Assembly (NCBI RefSeq): GCF_000321005.1
Contig: NZ_HE578907.1
Span: forward strand, 385,930-449,929
Reading direction: 5' to 3'
From: Anaerococcus senegalensis JC48
GTDB taxonomy: Bacteria; Bacillota; Clostridia; Tissierellales; Peptoniphilaceae
DNA length: 64,000 nucleotides
Part shown: piece by piece, positions 25,595-34,231 of the stretch
Numbering within the stretch: the first letter of the stretch is position 1
Layout: the number at the start of each line of letters is the position of its first letter
The notes under the pieces: generated by a model
The model's database searches: none
What the model was told of the DNA's origin: nothing
Seen by the model: the letters and a program-made list of their open reading frames with translations, nothing else
Made by a program: the position numbers and the translations under genes

Positions 25595-26712
25595 TAATAC
25601 ACCTTTCTTATTACATCTACATATTCATTTAACTTATTGACAAGAAAATCTAAATCTTTTTTTGTTATTTCATGAGAAAATGAAAATCTCAAAGCTCCAT
25701 CCATATATTTTTCATCCAAGTTTAAGGCTGATAATATTCTGCTGTTATTTCCCTTAGAGCAAGCTGATCCACTTGAAACAAAAATATTATCACTTTCTAA
25801 CATATGAAGCAAAACTTCTGATTTTATTTTCTCAAAACTAATATTTAAAATATATGGACTAGAATTTTTAGTAGGAGAATTAATCTTATAACCTTTAAAT
25901 ATATCGGTGATTTTATTTCTTAAATAAATATTTAAATTTTTAATATACTCAAAATCTTCCTTTTCTTTTGATAATTCTAAGGCTTTTGAGCAAGCATATA
26001 TAGCAGGGGCATTTAAAGTTCCTGATGAGAAAACTTCTTGCCTTCCACCATATAATACTGGTTTTATTATATTTTTAAATTTATTACTAATATATAATCC
26101 ACCAATTCCCTTTGGTCCATGAATTTTATGGGATGAAAAACTCATAGAGTCTACTCCCAATTCATTAATATCACAAGATATTTTTCCAAAAGCTTGGGTA
26201 GCATCTATGTGAAATAAAATATCTTTATTTTTAGCTTTAATTATTTCTGATATTTCTTTTATATTTTGAATACTACCAATTTCATTTTGAACATAGATAA
26301 TTGATACAAGCTTTGTATCATCATCTATTTTTTCTTCCAAATCTTTTAAATCGACAAAACCAAATTTATCGTTATTAATTAAGTCAACTTTTTTAAAGCT
26401 TGAATTTTCAAAAGCGTCAATGACCGAAGAATGCTCTAATTTTGTTGTAAGTGCTTTATTTTTTTCATTTGATAATGAACTTATAATTATATTATTTGAT
26501 TCAGTGGCACCTTTAGTAAAATAAATCTCATTAGAATTACAATTTATATTTGAAGCAATAATGTCTCTTGCTTCTTTTACCTTATTTTCAACATCCATAC
26601 CAAAGCTATGTAAAGCTGATGGGTTAGCAAAATATTTTTTTTCAAAATCTTTTTCTATATCTATTACTTCATCATACATTCTCGTAGTTGCTGCGTTATC
26701 TAAATATATCAT
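25594..26712 (-). CDS. nifS: Cysteine desulfurase (NifS/NifZ type) paired with ThiI
   Basis: A 372-residue PLP enzyme that releases sulfur from cysteine as a persulfide. Features are the N-terminal IYLDNAATTRM, the PLP lysine in SFSSHKIHGPKGIG and the mobile catalytic cysteine in SSGSACSKGN. The tight pairing with thiI matches the Bacillus NifZ-ThiI pair for tRNA 4-thiouridine, so I infer that job rather than general iron-sulfur assembly. It has its own promoter facing away from the YprB-like gene. Confidence 0.92.
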   Translation of the reverse strand: MIYLDNAATTRMYDEVIDIEKDFEKKYFANPSALHSFGMDVENKVKEARDIIASNINCNSNEIYFTKGATESNNIIISSLSNEKNKALTTKLEHSSVIDAFENSSFKKVDLINNDKFGFVDLKDLEEKIDDDTKLVSIIYVQNEIGSIQNIKEISEIIKAKNKDILFHIDATQAFGKISCDINELGVDSMSFSSHKIHGPKGIGGLYISNKFKNIIKPVLYGGRQEVFSSGTLNAPAIYACSKALELSKEKEDFEYIKNLNIYLRNKITDIFKGYKINSPTKNSSPYILNISFEKIKSEVLLHMLESDNIFVSSGSACSKGNNSRILSALNLDEKYMDGALRFSFSHEITKKDLDFLVNKLNEYVDVIRKVY

Positions 26713-26736
26713 TCTATCACATCCTTTAACTTACTT

Positions 26737-26765
26737 ATTATAATATTTCAAAGAAAATAAATCAA
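26737..26765 (-). promoter_or_regulatory. Promoter of the nifS-thiI operon
   Basis: On the minus strand, TTGATT (26765-26760) and TATAAT (26742-26737) are 17 bases apart. The start codon of the desulfurase gene follows 24 bases after the -10, preceded by AAGGATG. Confidence 0.65.
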
Positions 26766-26773
26766 ATATAAGG

Positions 26774-26779
26774 TATAAT
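26774..26779 (+). promoter_or_regulatory. -10 element placed for a leaderless YprB-like transcript
   Basis: A perfect TATAAT ends six bases before the ATG at 26786. Initiation at the usual distance would fall on or next to the A of that ATG. No Shine-Dalgarno sequence is present between them and the -35 region is poor. Confidence 0.4.
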
Positions 26780-26785
26780 ACAAAC

Positions 26786-27697
26786 ATGTTATGTGTTAGA
26801 TACCCTTTTAAAGAAAAAAATATAAAAAAAGATGAGTGCATTTTGGATATAGAAACAACAGGACTTGATCCCACTAAAGATAGTCTAGTGGTTCTAGGTT
26901 TAATATATTTTTATAAGGATAATTTCTATATTGACCAATATTTTGCAAAAAATGACAATGAAGAATTTAAACTTCTTAAAATTTATAAGGAAAAAATTAA
27001 AGATAAAAAGTTAATTACATATAATGGGGATATTTTTGACCTTCCTTTTTTAAATATTAGGCTAATAAATAACAATTTAGACCCTGTTTTTCCAGATAAT
27101 AAGGATATTTATAAAATCATAAAATCAAAAAGAAAATTAATGGAATTTGAATCAATGAAACTAAGCAATATTGAAAAAAGATTTGGAATAGAAAGAAATG
27201 ACCCATCACGTTATAAGGTAATTAGCAAATTAAATAATGAAATTAAAAACAGAAATAATCCATGGCCTATTTTAATTCACAATAAAAATGACCTTATAGC
27301 TACAGAAACAATATCAAATATTGAAGAATTAATTAATGATAAGCTTTCTTTTAAGATAAACAATTATAAGGTATATCTTGATAAGGCTTATATAAATAAA
27401 GATATTGCAAATTTTGAATTCAAATCAAATATGGATTTTGATGAATCGTTTTTTCAAGGATATAATTATAATTTTAAAATAAAAAATAAAACAATTATTC
27501 TCAAATTAATAGTTTTATATGGTAAGCTTTCTAAAAATTCTTCTGGTTTTGTATGTGTAAATAAATTTAATATTATTAACAAGGGAAATTATATCATAAA
27601 TAATAACTTAATTAGTATAATGGAAGACGGAATATTTTCTACAGAAAATATTTTAAATATTATGAAAACTCTAATTGAAAAAAACCTAGACTTATAA
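26786..27697 (+). CDS. YprB-like ribonuclease H-fold exonuclease
   Basis: A 303-residue protein whose first 180 residues form a DnaQ/RNase H-like 3'-5' exonuclease domain of the YprB type. The acidic motifs are ILDIETTGLDP (DxE), LITYNGDIFDLPFL (second Asp) and a late HNKNDLIATETI (final Asp). In Bacillus, yprB lies beside the yprA helicase; no helicase is next to it here. The remaining 120 residues are lysine- and asparagine-rich and unassigned. The start lacks a Shine-Dalgarno sequence and may be leaderless. It converges with ung, the stop codons overlapping. Confidence 0.8.
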   Translation: MLCVRYPFKEKNIKKDECILDIETTGLDPTKDSLVVLGLIYFYKDNFYIDQYFAKNDNEEFKLLKIYKEKIKDKKLITYNGDIFDLPFLNIRLINNNLDPVFPDNKDIYKIIKSKRKLMEFESMKLSNIEKRFGIERNDPSRYKVISKLNNEIKNRNNPWPILIHNKNDLIATETISNIEELINDKLSFKINNYKVYLDKAYINKDIANFEFKSNMDFDESFFQGYNYNFKIKNKTIILKLIVLYGKLSKNSSGFVCVNKFNIINKGNYIINNNLISIMEDGIFSTENILNIMKTLIEKNLDL

Positions 27698-27708
27698 GTC
27701 TAGGTTTT
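27681..27708. terminator. Bidirectional terminator between the YprB-like gene and ung
   Basis: A 12-bp perfect stem (27681-27692 with 27697-27708) and four-base loop cover the overlapping stop codons of two convergent genes. A and U runs on either side give both strands a U-tract, so one hairpin ends both transcripts. Confidence 0.85.
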
Positions 27709-28375
27709 CTATTTGCCAATCAATTGGCTTAAAATTATTTTTTTGTAAAAATTCATTAGTTTTTGAAAAAGGTCTTGAACCAAAAAATCCTCTATGAGCT
27801 GCAAAAGGAGATGGGTGAGCACTTTTTATAATCAAGTGTCTATCATTTGTTATTAATTCTTCCTTTGATTGGGCAAATTTGCCCCATAATATAAATACAA
27901 TTGGCTTACTTCTAGCATTCAATATTTTTATAATATTATCAGTTAGAATTGTCCAACCCAAATCTTTGTGAGAATTTGCTTGATGAGATCTAACAGTTAA
28001 AGTTGAATTTAAAAGTAATACTCCCTGATCTGCCCATTTTATTAAATTCCCATTATTAGGTATATATAAACCTAAATCATTGTGTAATTCTTTGTATATA
28101 TTTTGCAAAGATGGTGGAGTTTTAATTCCTTTTTTTACAGAAAAAGAAAAACCATGGGCTTGTCCTTGACCATGGTATGGATCTTGACCTAAAATTACAA
28201 CTTTTACATCTTTATAAGAAACTTTCTTTAAAGCATTAAAAATATCATACATATTCGGATAAACTGTATAATTTTTATACTCATATATTAATTTTTTTCT
28301 TAAATTAATATAATAATCTTTTTTCCGTTCTTCTTTTAATATATCATCCCAATCATTTCCTATTTGAACTGACAT
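27692..28375 (-). CDS. ung: Uracil-DNA glycosylase
   Basis: Removes uracil from DNA as the first step of base excision repair. The water-activating GQDPYHGQGQAHG, the uracil-binding LLLNSTLTV and the HPSPFAAHRGFFG leucine-loop equivalent are all present. The start is the ATG at 28375, six bases after GGAG, so it overlaps the end of lspA by 23 bases; the product has 227 residues. It is the last gene of the der-to-ung string. Confidence 0.96.
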   Translation of the reverse strand: MSVQIGNDWDDILKEERKKDYYINLRKKLIYEYKNYTVYPNMYDIFNALKKVSYKDVKVVILGQDPYHGQGQAHGFSFSVKKGIKTPPSLQNIYKELHNDLGLYIPNNGNLIKWADQGVLLLNSTLTVRSHQANSHKDLGWTILTDNIIKILNARSKPIVFILWGKFAQSKEELITNDRHLIIKSAHPSPFAAHRGFFGSRPFSKTNEFLQKNNFKPIDWQIENLDL

Positions 28376-28820
28376 TATCTTCTCCATCCATTTTTCCAAA
28401 AATAATAAAAGTAATAAGAAAAACTGATCCTATAGTTACTAATATATCTGCTACATTAAAAACTGGGAATGAGAAAAACGAAAATTCTATAAAATCTACT
28501 ACAAAGCCATGAAATAATCTATCATAGAAATTTCCTAATGCTCCAGAAACTATTAAAGATAAAGAAATATTTAATAATTTTGGATTACTTTTTAAATTAC
28601 TAACAAAATAATATAGTAAATATGATACTACTACTAAGGTTAAAATTATAAAAAATAACCTCTTATCTTGTAATATTCCAAATGCAGCTCCCTTGTTCTC
28701 AACATAAATAAAATTAATCAATTTAGTGTAGACAGGATTTTCAATAAAATGTGATATGGCATAAGATTTACTTATCCTATCTAAAACTATTCCTAATATA
28801 ATAAAAATCGTGTAAATCAT
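28353..28820 (-). CDS. lspA: Prolipoprotein signal peptidase
   Basis: An integral membrane aspartic protease that cleaves lipoprotein signal peptides. About four membrane segments are visible; the two catalytic aspartates lie in NFYDRLFHG and FPVFNVADIL, and NKGAAFGIL is the family signature. A substrate candidate is encoded in this window at about 49 kb. It overlaps ylmH by four bases (ATGA). Confidence 0.95.
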   Translation of the reverse strand: MIYTIFIILGIVLDRISKSYAISHFIENPVYTKLINFIYVENKGAAFGILQDKRLFFIILTLVVVSYLLYYFVSNLKSNPKLLNISLSLIVSGALGNFYDRLFHGFVVDFIEFSFFSFPVFNVADILVTIGSVFLITFIIFGKMDGEDNVSSNRK

Positions 28821-29584
28821 TTATACTTCCTATATTCTATATGATAATTATCTTTTTTACTTTTTCCAATAACTTTGTCAAAAATAAATCTTCCTTCTTT
28901 TCTAATTGAAATCAAAGAATCTTCTTCTACAACTTTTGAAGGATTATCAATAATTTGGTAATTAACTTTAACCAAACGTCTTTTTATTAAAGTCTTTGCT
29001 TTTGATCTAGATAGATTAACAAGCTCACTTACAATATTATCGAGTCTTAAAGAAGAAACGAATCCTTTACTTTCAATATATTCAATTCTAGTAGCAGATA
29101 GACTATTATCTTTTTTAAAATCAACTTTCACTTTTTCATTTTTGATTTTTAATAAATTAAATTTAACAAAATCCTTATCTTTGTTTAAAATTACAAATTC
29201 ACACTTATCATCCCCAATATAGATATCGCCTATATCATTTCTTTCTAGTCCCAAATTTAACAGCGCTCCTAATACATCAGGATGAGAGATATTATTTTGT
29301 TTAAATTCTAAAACATTAATATAAGAACTTTTTTCTATATAATCTGAATAAGGATTCGCTACAAATATCTGTCTTTCACTTGTATCATTACATGACAAAA
29401 AAACTATCTCTATATTATTAATTTTTGCTATATCATTTAATACAGAAATTTCAAATGGATTTAAGAAAAAACTTGAAACTTCTTTGTTTGTATAAAATGA
29501 TTTTTCTAATAAAGAGATAGCTTTTTTAATATTTGCCCTGACAGATTTATCTTCAACAAAATCTATATTATATTCTAATTTCAT
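28817..29584 (-). CDS. ylmH: S4-domain RNA-binding protein YlmH
   Basis: A 255-residue protein of the YlmH family, usually next to sepF in the Firmicute division cluster; homologues rescue stalled ribosomes by binding tRNA-bearing 50S subunits. The C-terminal S4 domain is visible as SLRLDNIVSELVNLSRSKA followed by VKVNYQIIDNPSKVV. The N-terminal half matches the YlmH layout, including the SHPDVLGALLNLGLER segment. It follows sepF as in other Firmicutes. Confidence 0.9.
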   Translation of the reverse strand: MKLEYNIDFVEDKSVRANIKKAISLLEKSFYTNKEVSSFFLNPFEISVLNDIAKINNIEIVFLSCNDTSERQIFVANPYSDYIEKSSYINVLEFKQNNISHPDVLGALLNLGLERNDIGDIYIGDDKCEFVILNKDKDFVKFNLLKIKNEKVKVDFKKDNSLSATRIEYIESKGFVSSLRLDNIVSELVNLSRSKAKTLIKRRLVKVNYQIIDNPSKVVEEDSLISIRKEGRFIFDKVIGKSKKDNYHIEYRKYK

Positions 29585-29609
29585 AAAGATCTATCTTTAA
29601 ATAATTATC

Positions 29610-30188
29610 TTAAAGTTGATTATAATTTCCGTTTGAAATTTGATCTTCTACATAATTATCAATATCTACACCTTTTGGACAAATTACAAAAATACCTTTA
29701 GATACTTTTTCAACTGTTCCTTCTAAAGCGTAAACTGCTCCTGAAACAAAATCTAAAATTTGTCTTTTCTTATCAACTTCAAGCATTTCTAGATTTAATA
29801 CAACTACTTTTTTATCTAAAATATCATCTACTATTTTTGGACCATCTTCATCATAACTTAAAGGTTCTTGAATTGAAATCCTAAAATTATTTGATGAATT
29901 ATGACCAAAATTTCTATTTGTACTATTCATGCTTACTATATTATCTCCTCCCCTAGTTTTTCTATTTTTATTGGAAGAATAATCATTTGAAAAAGATGAG
30001 AAAGAGCTAGTTTTATCATCATTTCCAATAGAATCATTAGAAAAATCATAAGTAGAACTAGGAGTATAAGTACTATCTGTAGTTATCTCACTAGATTTTG
30101 TTTCTTCTTTTTCATCTTCTTCTAATTCATCATCATAATCTTCGTAATCGTCGTTAATTCCTATAAATTCTTTAAATTTATCTAACAT
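29610..30188 (-). CDS. sepF: Cell division protein SepF
   Basis: A 192-residue FtsZ-binding membrane anchor. The N-terminal amphipathic helix MLDKFKEFIGI is the expected membrane-binding helix, followed by a long acidic and Ser/Asn-rich linker (about residues 14-100) and the SepF core with VVVLNLEMLEVDKKRQI and DFVSGAVYALEGTVEKV. The start is the ATG at 30188 after AAGGATG. It overlaps yggS by 11 bases. Confidence 0.93.
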   Translation of the reverse strand: MLDKFKEFIGINDDYEDYDDELEEDEKEETKSSEITTDSTYTPSSTYDFSNDSIGNDDKTSSFSSFSNDYSSNKNRKTRGGDNIVSMNSTNRNFGHNSSNNFRISIQEPLSYDEDGPKIVDDILDKKVVVLNLEMLEVDKKRQILDFVSGAVYALEGTVEKVSKGIFVICPKGVDIDNYVEDQISNGNYNQL

Positions 30189-30852
30189 TTTTATACATCC
30201 TTTTACCAAATATTTTTGAACCAACTCTTATAATATTTGCCCCTTCTTCTAGAGCTATTTTATAATCGTGTGTCATTCCCATTGAAAGATATTCCATTTC
30301 AATATTATTATAACTTAAATTGGATAAATTATCGAATATTTTTTTAAGTCCTTTAAAACATGATCTAATTACTGAAATATCTTCAGTATTAGGAGCCATA
30401 GTCATTAATCCTTTTATCTTGATATTTTCTAATTCTTTTACTTGATCAATTATTTTATCAATATCTTCTTCAAAAAATCCTGATTTTGTTTCTTCTTTAG
30501 AGATATTAACTTGTAATAAACAATCTTGAACTATGGATAATTTTTTTGCCCTATTATTAATTTTTTTTAAAATTTTCAAAGAATCAACTGAATGAATTAG
30601 ACTTACTTCTCCTACAATTTTATTTACTTTATTTGTTTGTAAATGTCCTATTAAATGCCAATTAATATCGTCTGGCATCTTTTTCTTCTTGTCTAAAAGC
30701 TCTTGAACTTTATTTTCACCAAAATCTCTTAGGCCATAATCATAAACTTCCATTATTTTATCAATTCCATGAGTTTTAGTAACTGCTAAAAGCTTTGCAT
30801 CATAATCGTTCATATCAATTATTAGATTATCAATATTTTCTTTTATAGTCAT
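30178..30852 (-). CDS. yggS: PLP homeostasis protein YggS
   Basis: A 224-residue PLP-binding protein of the YggS/PROSC family without known catalytic activity. The PLP lysine lies in LLAVTKTHGI, and DFGENKVQEL, WHLIGHLQTNK and LSMGMTHDY are the conserved segments. Placement beside sepF and ylmH is the standard Firmicute arrangement. Confidence 0.94.
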   Translation of the reverse strand: MTIKENIDNLIIDMNDYDAKLLAVTKTHGIDKIMEVYDYGLRDFGENKVQELLDKKKKMPDDINWHLIGHLQTNKVNKIVGEVSLIHSVDSLKILKKINNRAKKLSIVQDCLLQVNISKEETKSGFFEEDIDKIIDQVKELENIKIKGLMTMAPNTEDISVIRSCFKGLKKIFDNLSNLSYNNIEMEYLSMGMTHDYKIALEEGANIIRVGSKIFGKRMYKNVR

Positions 30853-30862
30853 AACACATCCT

Positions 30863-31843
30863 TTAATATTCGCTTTTTTTATCTCTATTCATCAATATTT
30901 CTACTGATTTTTTTGGATCTGAATTTTCAAATATCACTTTATATATTTCTTTGGTTATTGGTAATTCGATATTTTCTTTTAATGATAATTCATATAAAGC
31001 TTTTGTTGTAGGAATACCCTCTACAACAGTCTTCACCTTGTTACAAGCTTCTTCTAATGAATAACCTTTACCAAATAAAATCCCGCACCTATTATTTCTT
31101 GAATGCATACTAGTCGCAGTTACGATTAAATCTCCTATACCACAAAGACCATTTATTGATTTTGAATTTGCCCCTTGACTTACAGCAAATTTATTCATTT
31201 CATAAATTCCTCTAGTCATAATTGCAGCTTTTGTATTATCTCCAAATCCAAGACCTGTAACCATTCCTATTCCAAAAGCAAGTACATTTTTTATAGCTCC
31301 TCCAATTTCAGATCCAATTACGTCAGTTGAAGTATATACTCTTAAATAATCTTTAGAAAATAAATTTTGAATTTTTATAGCAACTTCTTCATCTTCACAA
31401 GCACAAACCAAAGCTGTAGGCATTTTTTTTATAACTTCTTCTGCATGACTAGGACCAGTTAAAACTGCATAAGTGCAATTTGAGTTTAATTCTTTTATAA
31501 TTTCTGATACTCTTTTATAACTTTTCAATTCAATACCTTTTGACAAATTTATCAGTATCTTATTATCAAGCCTATCTTTTATCTTTTCTAAAACTTCTCT
31601 TATAGACTGAGTTGGAATTGCATTTATAATAATATCATTATCTAATAATTTTTCTAAATTATTTGTTGCCTTAATATTTTCACTTAATTTTACCTTATCA
31701 AAATACTTTTTATTTATATTAAAATTATTTATATTATTCACATCTTCAATATTTCTAGCATACATAAGTACGTTATTTTCTTTTGACAAGGAATCAGCAA
31801 TAGCACTCGCCCAACTTCCTGCACCAATAATTGAAATATTCAT
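30863..31843 (-). CDS. gpsA: Glycerol-3-phosphate dehydrogenase [NAD(P)+]
   Basis: Supplies sn-glycerol-3-phosphate for phospholipids. The dinucleotide motif is ISIIGAGSWASAIA, the catalytic lysine lies in IGGAIKNVLAFGIG, and TGPSHAEEV is conserved. It stands directly downstream of plsY, which uses its product, a clear metabolic pairing. Confidence 0.96.
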   Translation of the reverse strand: MNISIIGAGSWASAIADSLSKENNVLMYARNIEDVNNINNFNINKKYFDKVKLSENIKATNNLEKLLDNDIIINAIPTQSIREVLEKIKDRLDNKILINLSKGIELKSYKRVSEIIKELNSNCTYAVLTGPSHAEEVIKKMPTALVCACEDEEVAIKIQNLFSKDYLRVYTSTDVIGSEIGGAIKNVLAFGIGMVTGLGFGDNTKAAIMTRGIYEMNKFAVSQGANSKSINGLCGIGDLIVTATSMHSRNNRCGILFGKGYSLEEACNKVKTVVEGIPTTKALYELSLKENIELPITKEIYKVIFENSDPKKSVEILMNRDKKSEY

Positions 31844-31852
31844 ATTACTACC

Positions 31853-32431
31853 TCAAAACATCTTTTTTTCTTCATGATTTTTAATTCTAATTATATTTGC
31901 CCTATGTTCTACAATAATCATTAATGCTACACAAGTAATAATTATTGTAAATAAACTCATCTGTTGAAAATAATAGGATATAAAGGGTGCCAAAATACAA
32001 GCACTCAAAGATGCCTTTGATACAGTTCTTGTAATTAAAAATATTACAACAAAAACAATAGCCAAACATAAAAACACTCGTAAATCATATGCAAATAGTG
32101 CTCCCGCAGATGTTGCTACCCCTTTTCCACCTTTAAATTTCAAAAAAATTGAAAAAATATGGCCTAGAACGACAAAAACTAAGGAAGTAAGAGCATATTT
32201 CTCGCCTAAAAAGAAATATGTTATATAAACTGCAACTAACCCCTTTGCCATATCTAGAAAAAGAGTAAAAGTTCCAGCTAGGGCACCAAAATTTCTAAAA
32301 ACATTTGTAGTTCCAGGGTTCCCACTACCCATCATTCTAATATCTTTTTTGAAAAATATTTTTCCTATAAGGTAAGAAAAAGGTATTGAACCTATTAGAT
32401 ATGAAAAAAGTGCTACTAAAACAAATTTCAT
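31853..32431 (-). CDS. plsY: Glycerol-3-phosphate acyltransferase PlsY
   Basis: A membrane enzyme that transfers acyl groups from acyl-phosphate to glycerol-3-phosphate. Five to six membrane segments, with the signature loops GSGNPGTTNVFR and GFKGGKGVATSAG, are clear; the third motif is EHRANIIRI. It overlaps der by four bases (ATGA). Confidence 0.95.
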   Translation of the reverse strand: MKFVLVALFSYLIGSIPFSYLIGKIFFKKDIRMMGSGNPGTTNVFRNFGALAGTFTLFLDMAKGLVAVYITYFFLGEKYALTSLVFVVLGHIFSIFLKFKGGKGVATSAGALFAYDLRVFLCLAIVFVVIFLITRTVSKASLSACILAPFISYYFQQMSLFTIIITCVALMIIVEHRANIIRIKNHEEKKMF

Positions 32432-33744
32432 TTTTCTTTCCTTTCTCTAACTTCAAAAGTAAAAGGAACCCCTTGTAAACTATAGTTTTGTCTAATTTGA
32501 TTTTCAAGATATCTTTGATAAGAAAAATGCATCAATTCCTTGTCATTTACATGTAATAAAAATTTTGGTGGAGCAGCTTGAACTTGAGAAATATAATATA
32601 TTTTAAGTCTTTTTCCTTTATCTTGAGGAGGGGCTGTCATCATTATTGCATCTTGTAAGATTGTATTTAAAACACCTGTTTTAATTCTTGTATGGTAATT
32701 ACTATTTACAATTTCTAGTAAGTTTAAAAGATCTGTAATTCTTTGACCTTTTAGTACAGAAATAAAAATAATAGGAGCATATAGAGCAAAAGAAAGTTTA
32801 TTTCTTATTTCTCTTTCCATATTTCTCATAGTATTAGTTTCTTTTTCTACCTTATCCCACTTATTAACAGCAATAATTATAGCTTTTCTTTTATTATGTG
32901 CATATCCTGCAATCTTTGTATCTTGTTCAGTAACACCTACTGTTGCATCAATTAAAAATAAACAAATTTCTGAACTATCTACAGCATCAAAAGTTCTTTG
33001 GTTTGCATAATATTCGATATTATCACTAACTTTATTTTTTCTTCTTAGTCCTGCTGTATCAATTAAAACATAATTATTATCCTTATATTGCCAGTAAGTG
33101 TCTATTGCATCTCTTGTAGTTCCAGCAATATCAGTTACTATCATTCTTTCTTCATTTAAAAGGTGATTTACTAGTGAAGATTTACCAGCATTAGGTTTTC
33201 CTATTATAGCAATTCTTGTAGCATCAAGGTCCGTATCAAATTTTGAAAAATCTATCGATTCTACAACCTTATCAAGTAAATCACCTAAATTTTTTGAACC
33301 TTCCGCAGAAATTGTAACTAAATCATCAAATCCAAACTGATAAAAATCATATATATGATCAGGTATAATTGCTCTATCAATTTTATTAGCTACAACAATT
33401 ACTTTTTTATTATATTTTCTTAACTCGTTAGAAATTTCAAAATCATGTGGATTTATACCTTCCCTACCATCAACGACAAATAAAATTAAATCACTTTCCA
33501 ATAAAGCTTTTTCTACTTGTGATTTTATCTCTTGATTCATAATTTCCTTATTTGAAATATCTAATCCACCAGTATCTGCTAAGATAAATTCTTTTCCAAG
33601 CCAATCTACCTTATCATATACTCTGTCTCTGGTTACTCCATTTTCATCTTCTGTAATGGCTTTTCTTTTTCCAACTAATTTGTTAAATAATGTCGATTTT
33701 CCAACATTAGTTCTTCCAACTAGCGTTACTATTGGTGCCTTCAT
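32428..33744 (-). CDS. der: Double GTPase Der (EngA)
   Basis: Two tandem GTPase domains and a KH-like C-terminal domain, required for 50S assembly. First P-loop GRTNVGKST, second GKPNAGKSS; the G3 motifs DTGG and DTAG and the G4 motifs NKID and NKWD are in order. The start is the ATG at 33744, six bases after GGAG. A hairpin stands just upstream (33774-33808). Confidence 0.96.
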   Translation of the reverse strand: MKAPIVTLVGRTNVGKSTLFNKLVGKRKAITEDENGVTRDRVYDKVDWLGKEFILADTGGLDISNKEIMNQEIKSQVEKALLESDLILFVVDGREGINPHDFEISNELRKYNKKVIVVANKIDRAIIPDHIYDFYQFGFDDLVTISAEGSKNLGDLLDKVVESIDFSKFDTDLDATRIAIIGKPNAGKSSLVNHLLNEERMIVTDIAGTTRDAIDTYWQYKDNNYVLIDTAGLRRKNKVSDNIEYYANQRTFDAVDSSEICLFLIDATVGVTEQDTKIAGYAHNKRKAIIIAVNKWDKVEKETNTMRNMEREIRNKLSFALYAPIIFISVLKGQRITDLLNLLEIVNSNYHTRIKTGVLNTILQDAIMMTAPPQDKGKRLKIYYISQVQAAPPKFLLHVNDKELMHFSYQRYLENQIRQNYSLQGVPFTFEVRERKEK

Positions 33745-33773
33745 ATTATTCTCCATCTATTTTTTTATAAACA

Positions 33774-33808
33774 AATAGATAAAGTTAGCTAAGCTAACCT
33801 TATCTATT
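33774..33808 (-). terminator. Long hairpin between the rseC-like gene and der
   Basis: On the minus strand a stem of about 16 bp with a single G-U wobble and a three-base loop ends at the base where the rseC-like stop codon begins, followed by a moderately U-rich TTTGTTTAT. It lies 30 bases before the der start, so it may act as a partial terminator or mRNA-stabilising element between the two genes. Confidence 0.5.
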
Positions 33809-34220
33809 AAGCTTTCCTTAATGTTACAATTTCTTTATTTTCATAACCCTTATCCATAAACCTTAATACTAAAATGGAAAGAGCTAGAAATATAAATATA
33901 AATAAAACAGTAAGTAAATTATTATCTTGAATAGCATCTTTGAATATCGTATTTGCCAAAACTGCTCCTGTAATCATCATAAAAACGGGAAATAGATAAG
34001 TAAAATAAGATAATCTATTTACAGTTTTTATATCAGAATCAAGATAAACAAAATCTCCAGGATTTAGATTTTCATTAGTAAATGTAGTGTAGTAAGATGG
34101 TTTTATTTCACAACCACCACAAGAAGAACATGAACCACATCCTGATTCTTTTTGAATCATTACTTTTACATTACCATTCAAATTTTCTACAACTATGCCT
34201 TTTTTACTAATAGTTTGCAT
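33807..34220 (-). CDS. RseC/SoxR-reducing system family membrane protein
   Basis: A 137-residue protein of the RseC family. The N-terminal cytoplasmic part holds four cysteines in GCGSCSSCGGC, the cluster-binding motif of the family, followed by two membrane segments at about residues 70-115 and a short charged tail. In Rhodobacter and Escherichia relatives work with the Rnf/Rsx complex; no rnf gene is visible here, so the role in this organism is open. It sits between aspS and der. Confidence 0.85.
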   Translation of the reverse strand: MQTISKKGIVVENLNGNVKVMIQKESGCGSCSSCGGCEIKPSYYTTFTNENLNPGDFVYLDSDIKTVNRLSYFTYLFPVFMMITGAVLANTIFKDAIQDNNLLTVLFIFIFLALSILVLRFMDKGYENKEIVTLRKA

Positions 34221-34231
34221 TTTTTCCGTCC

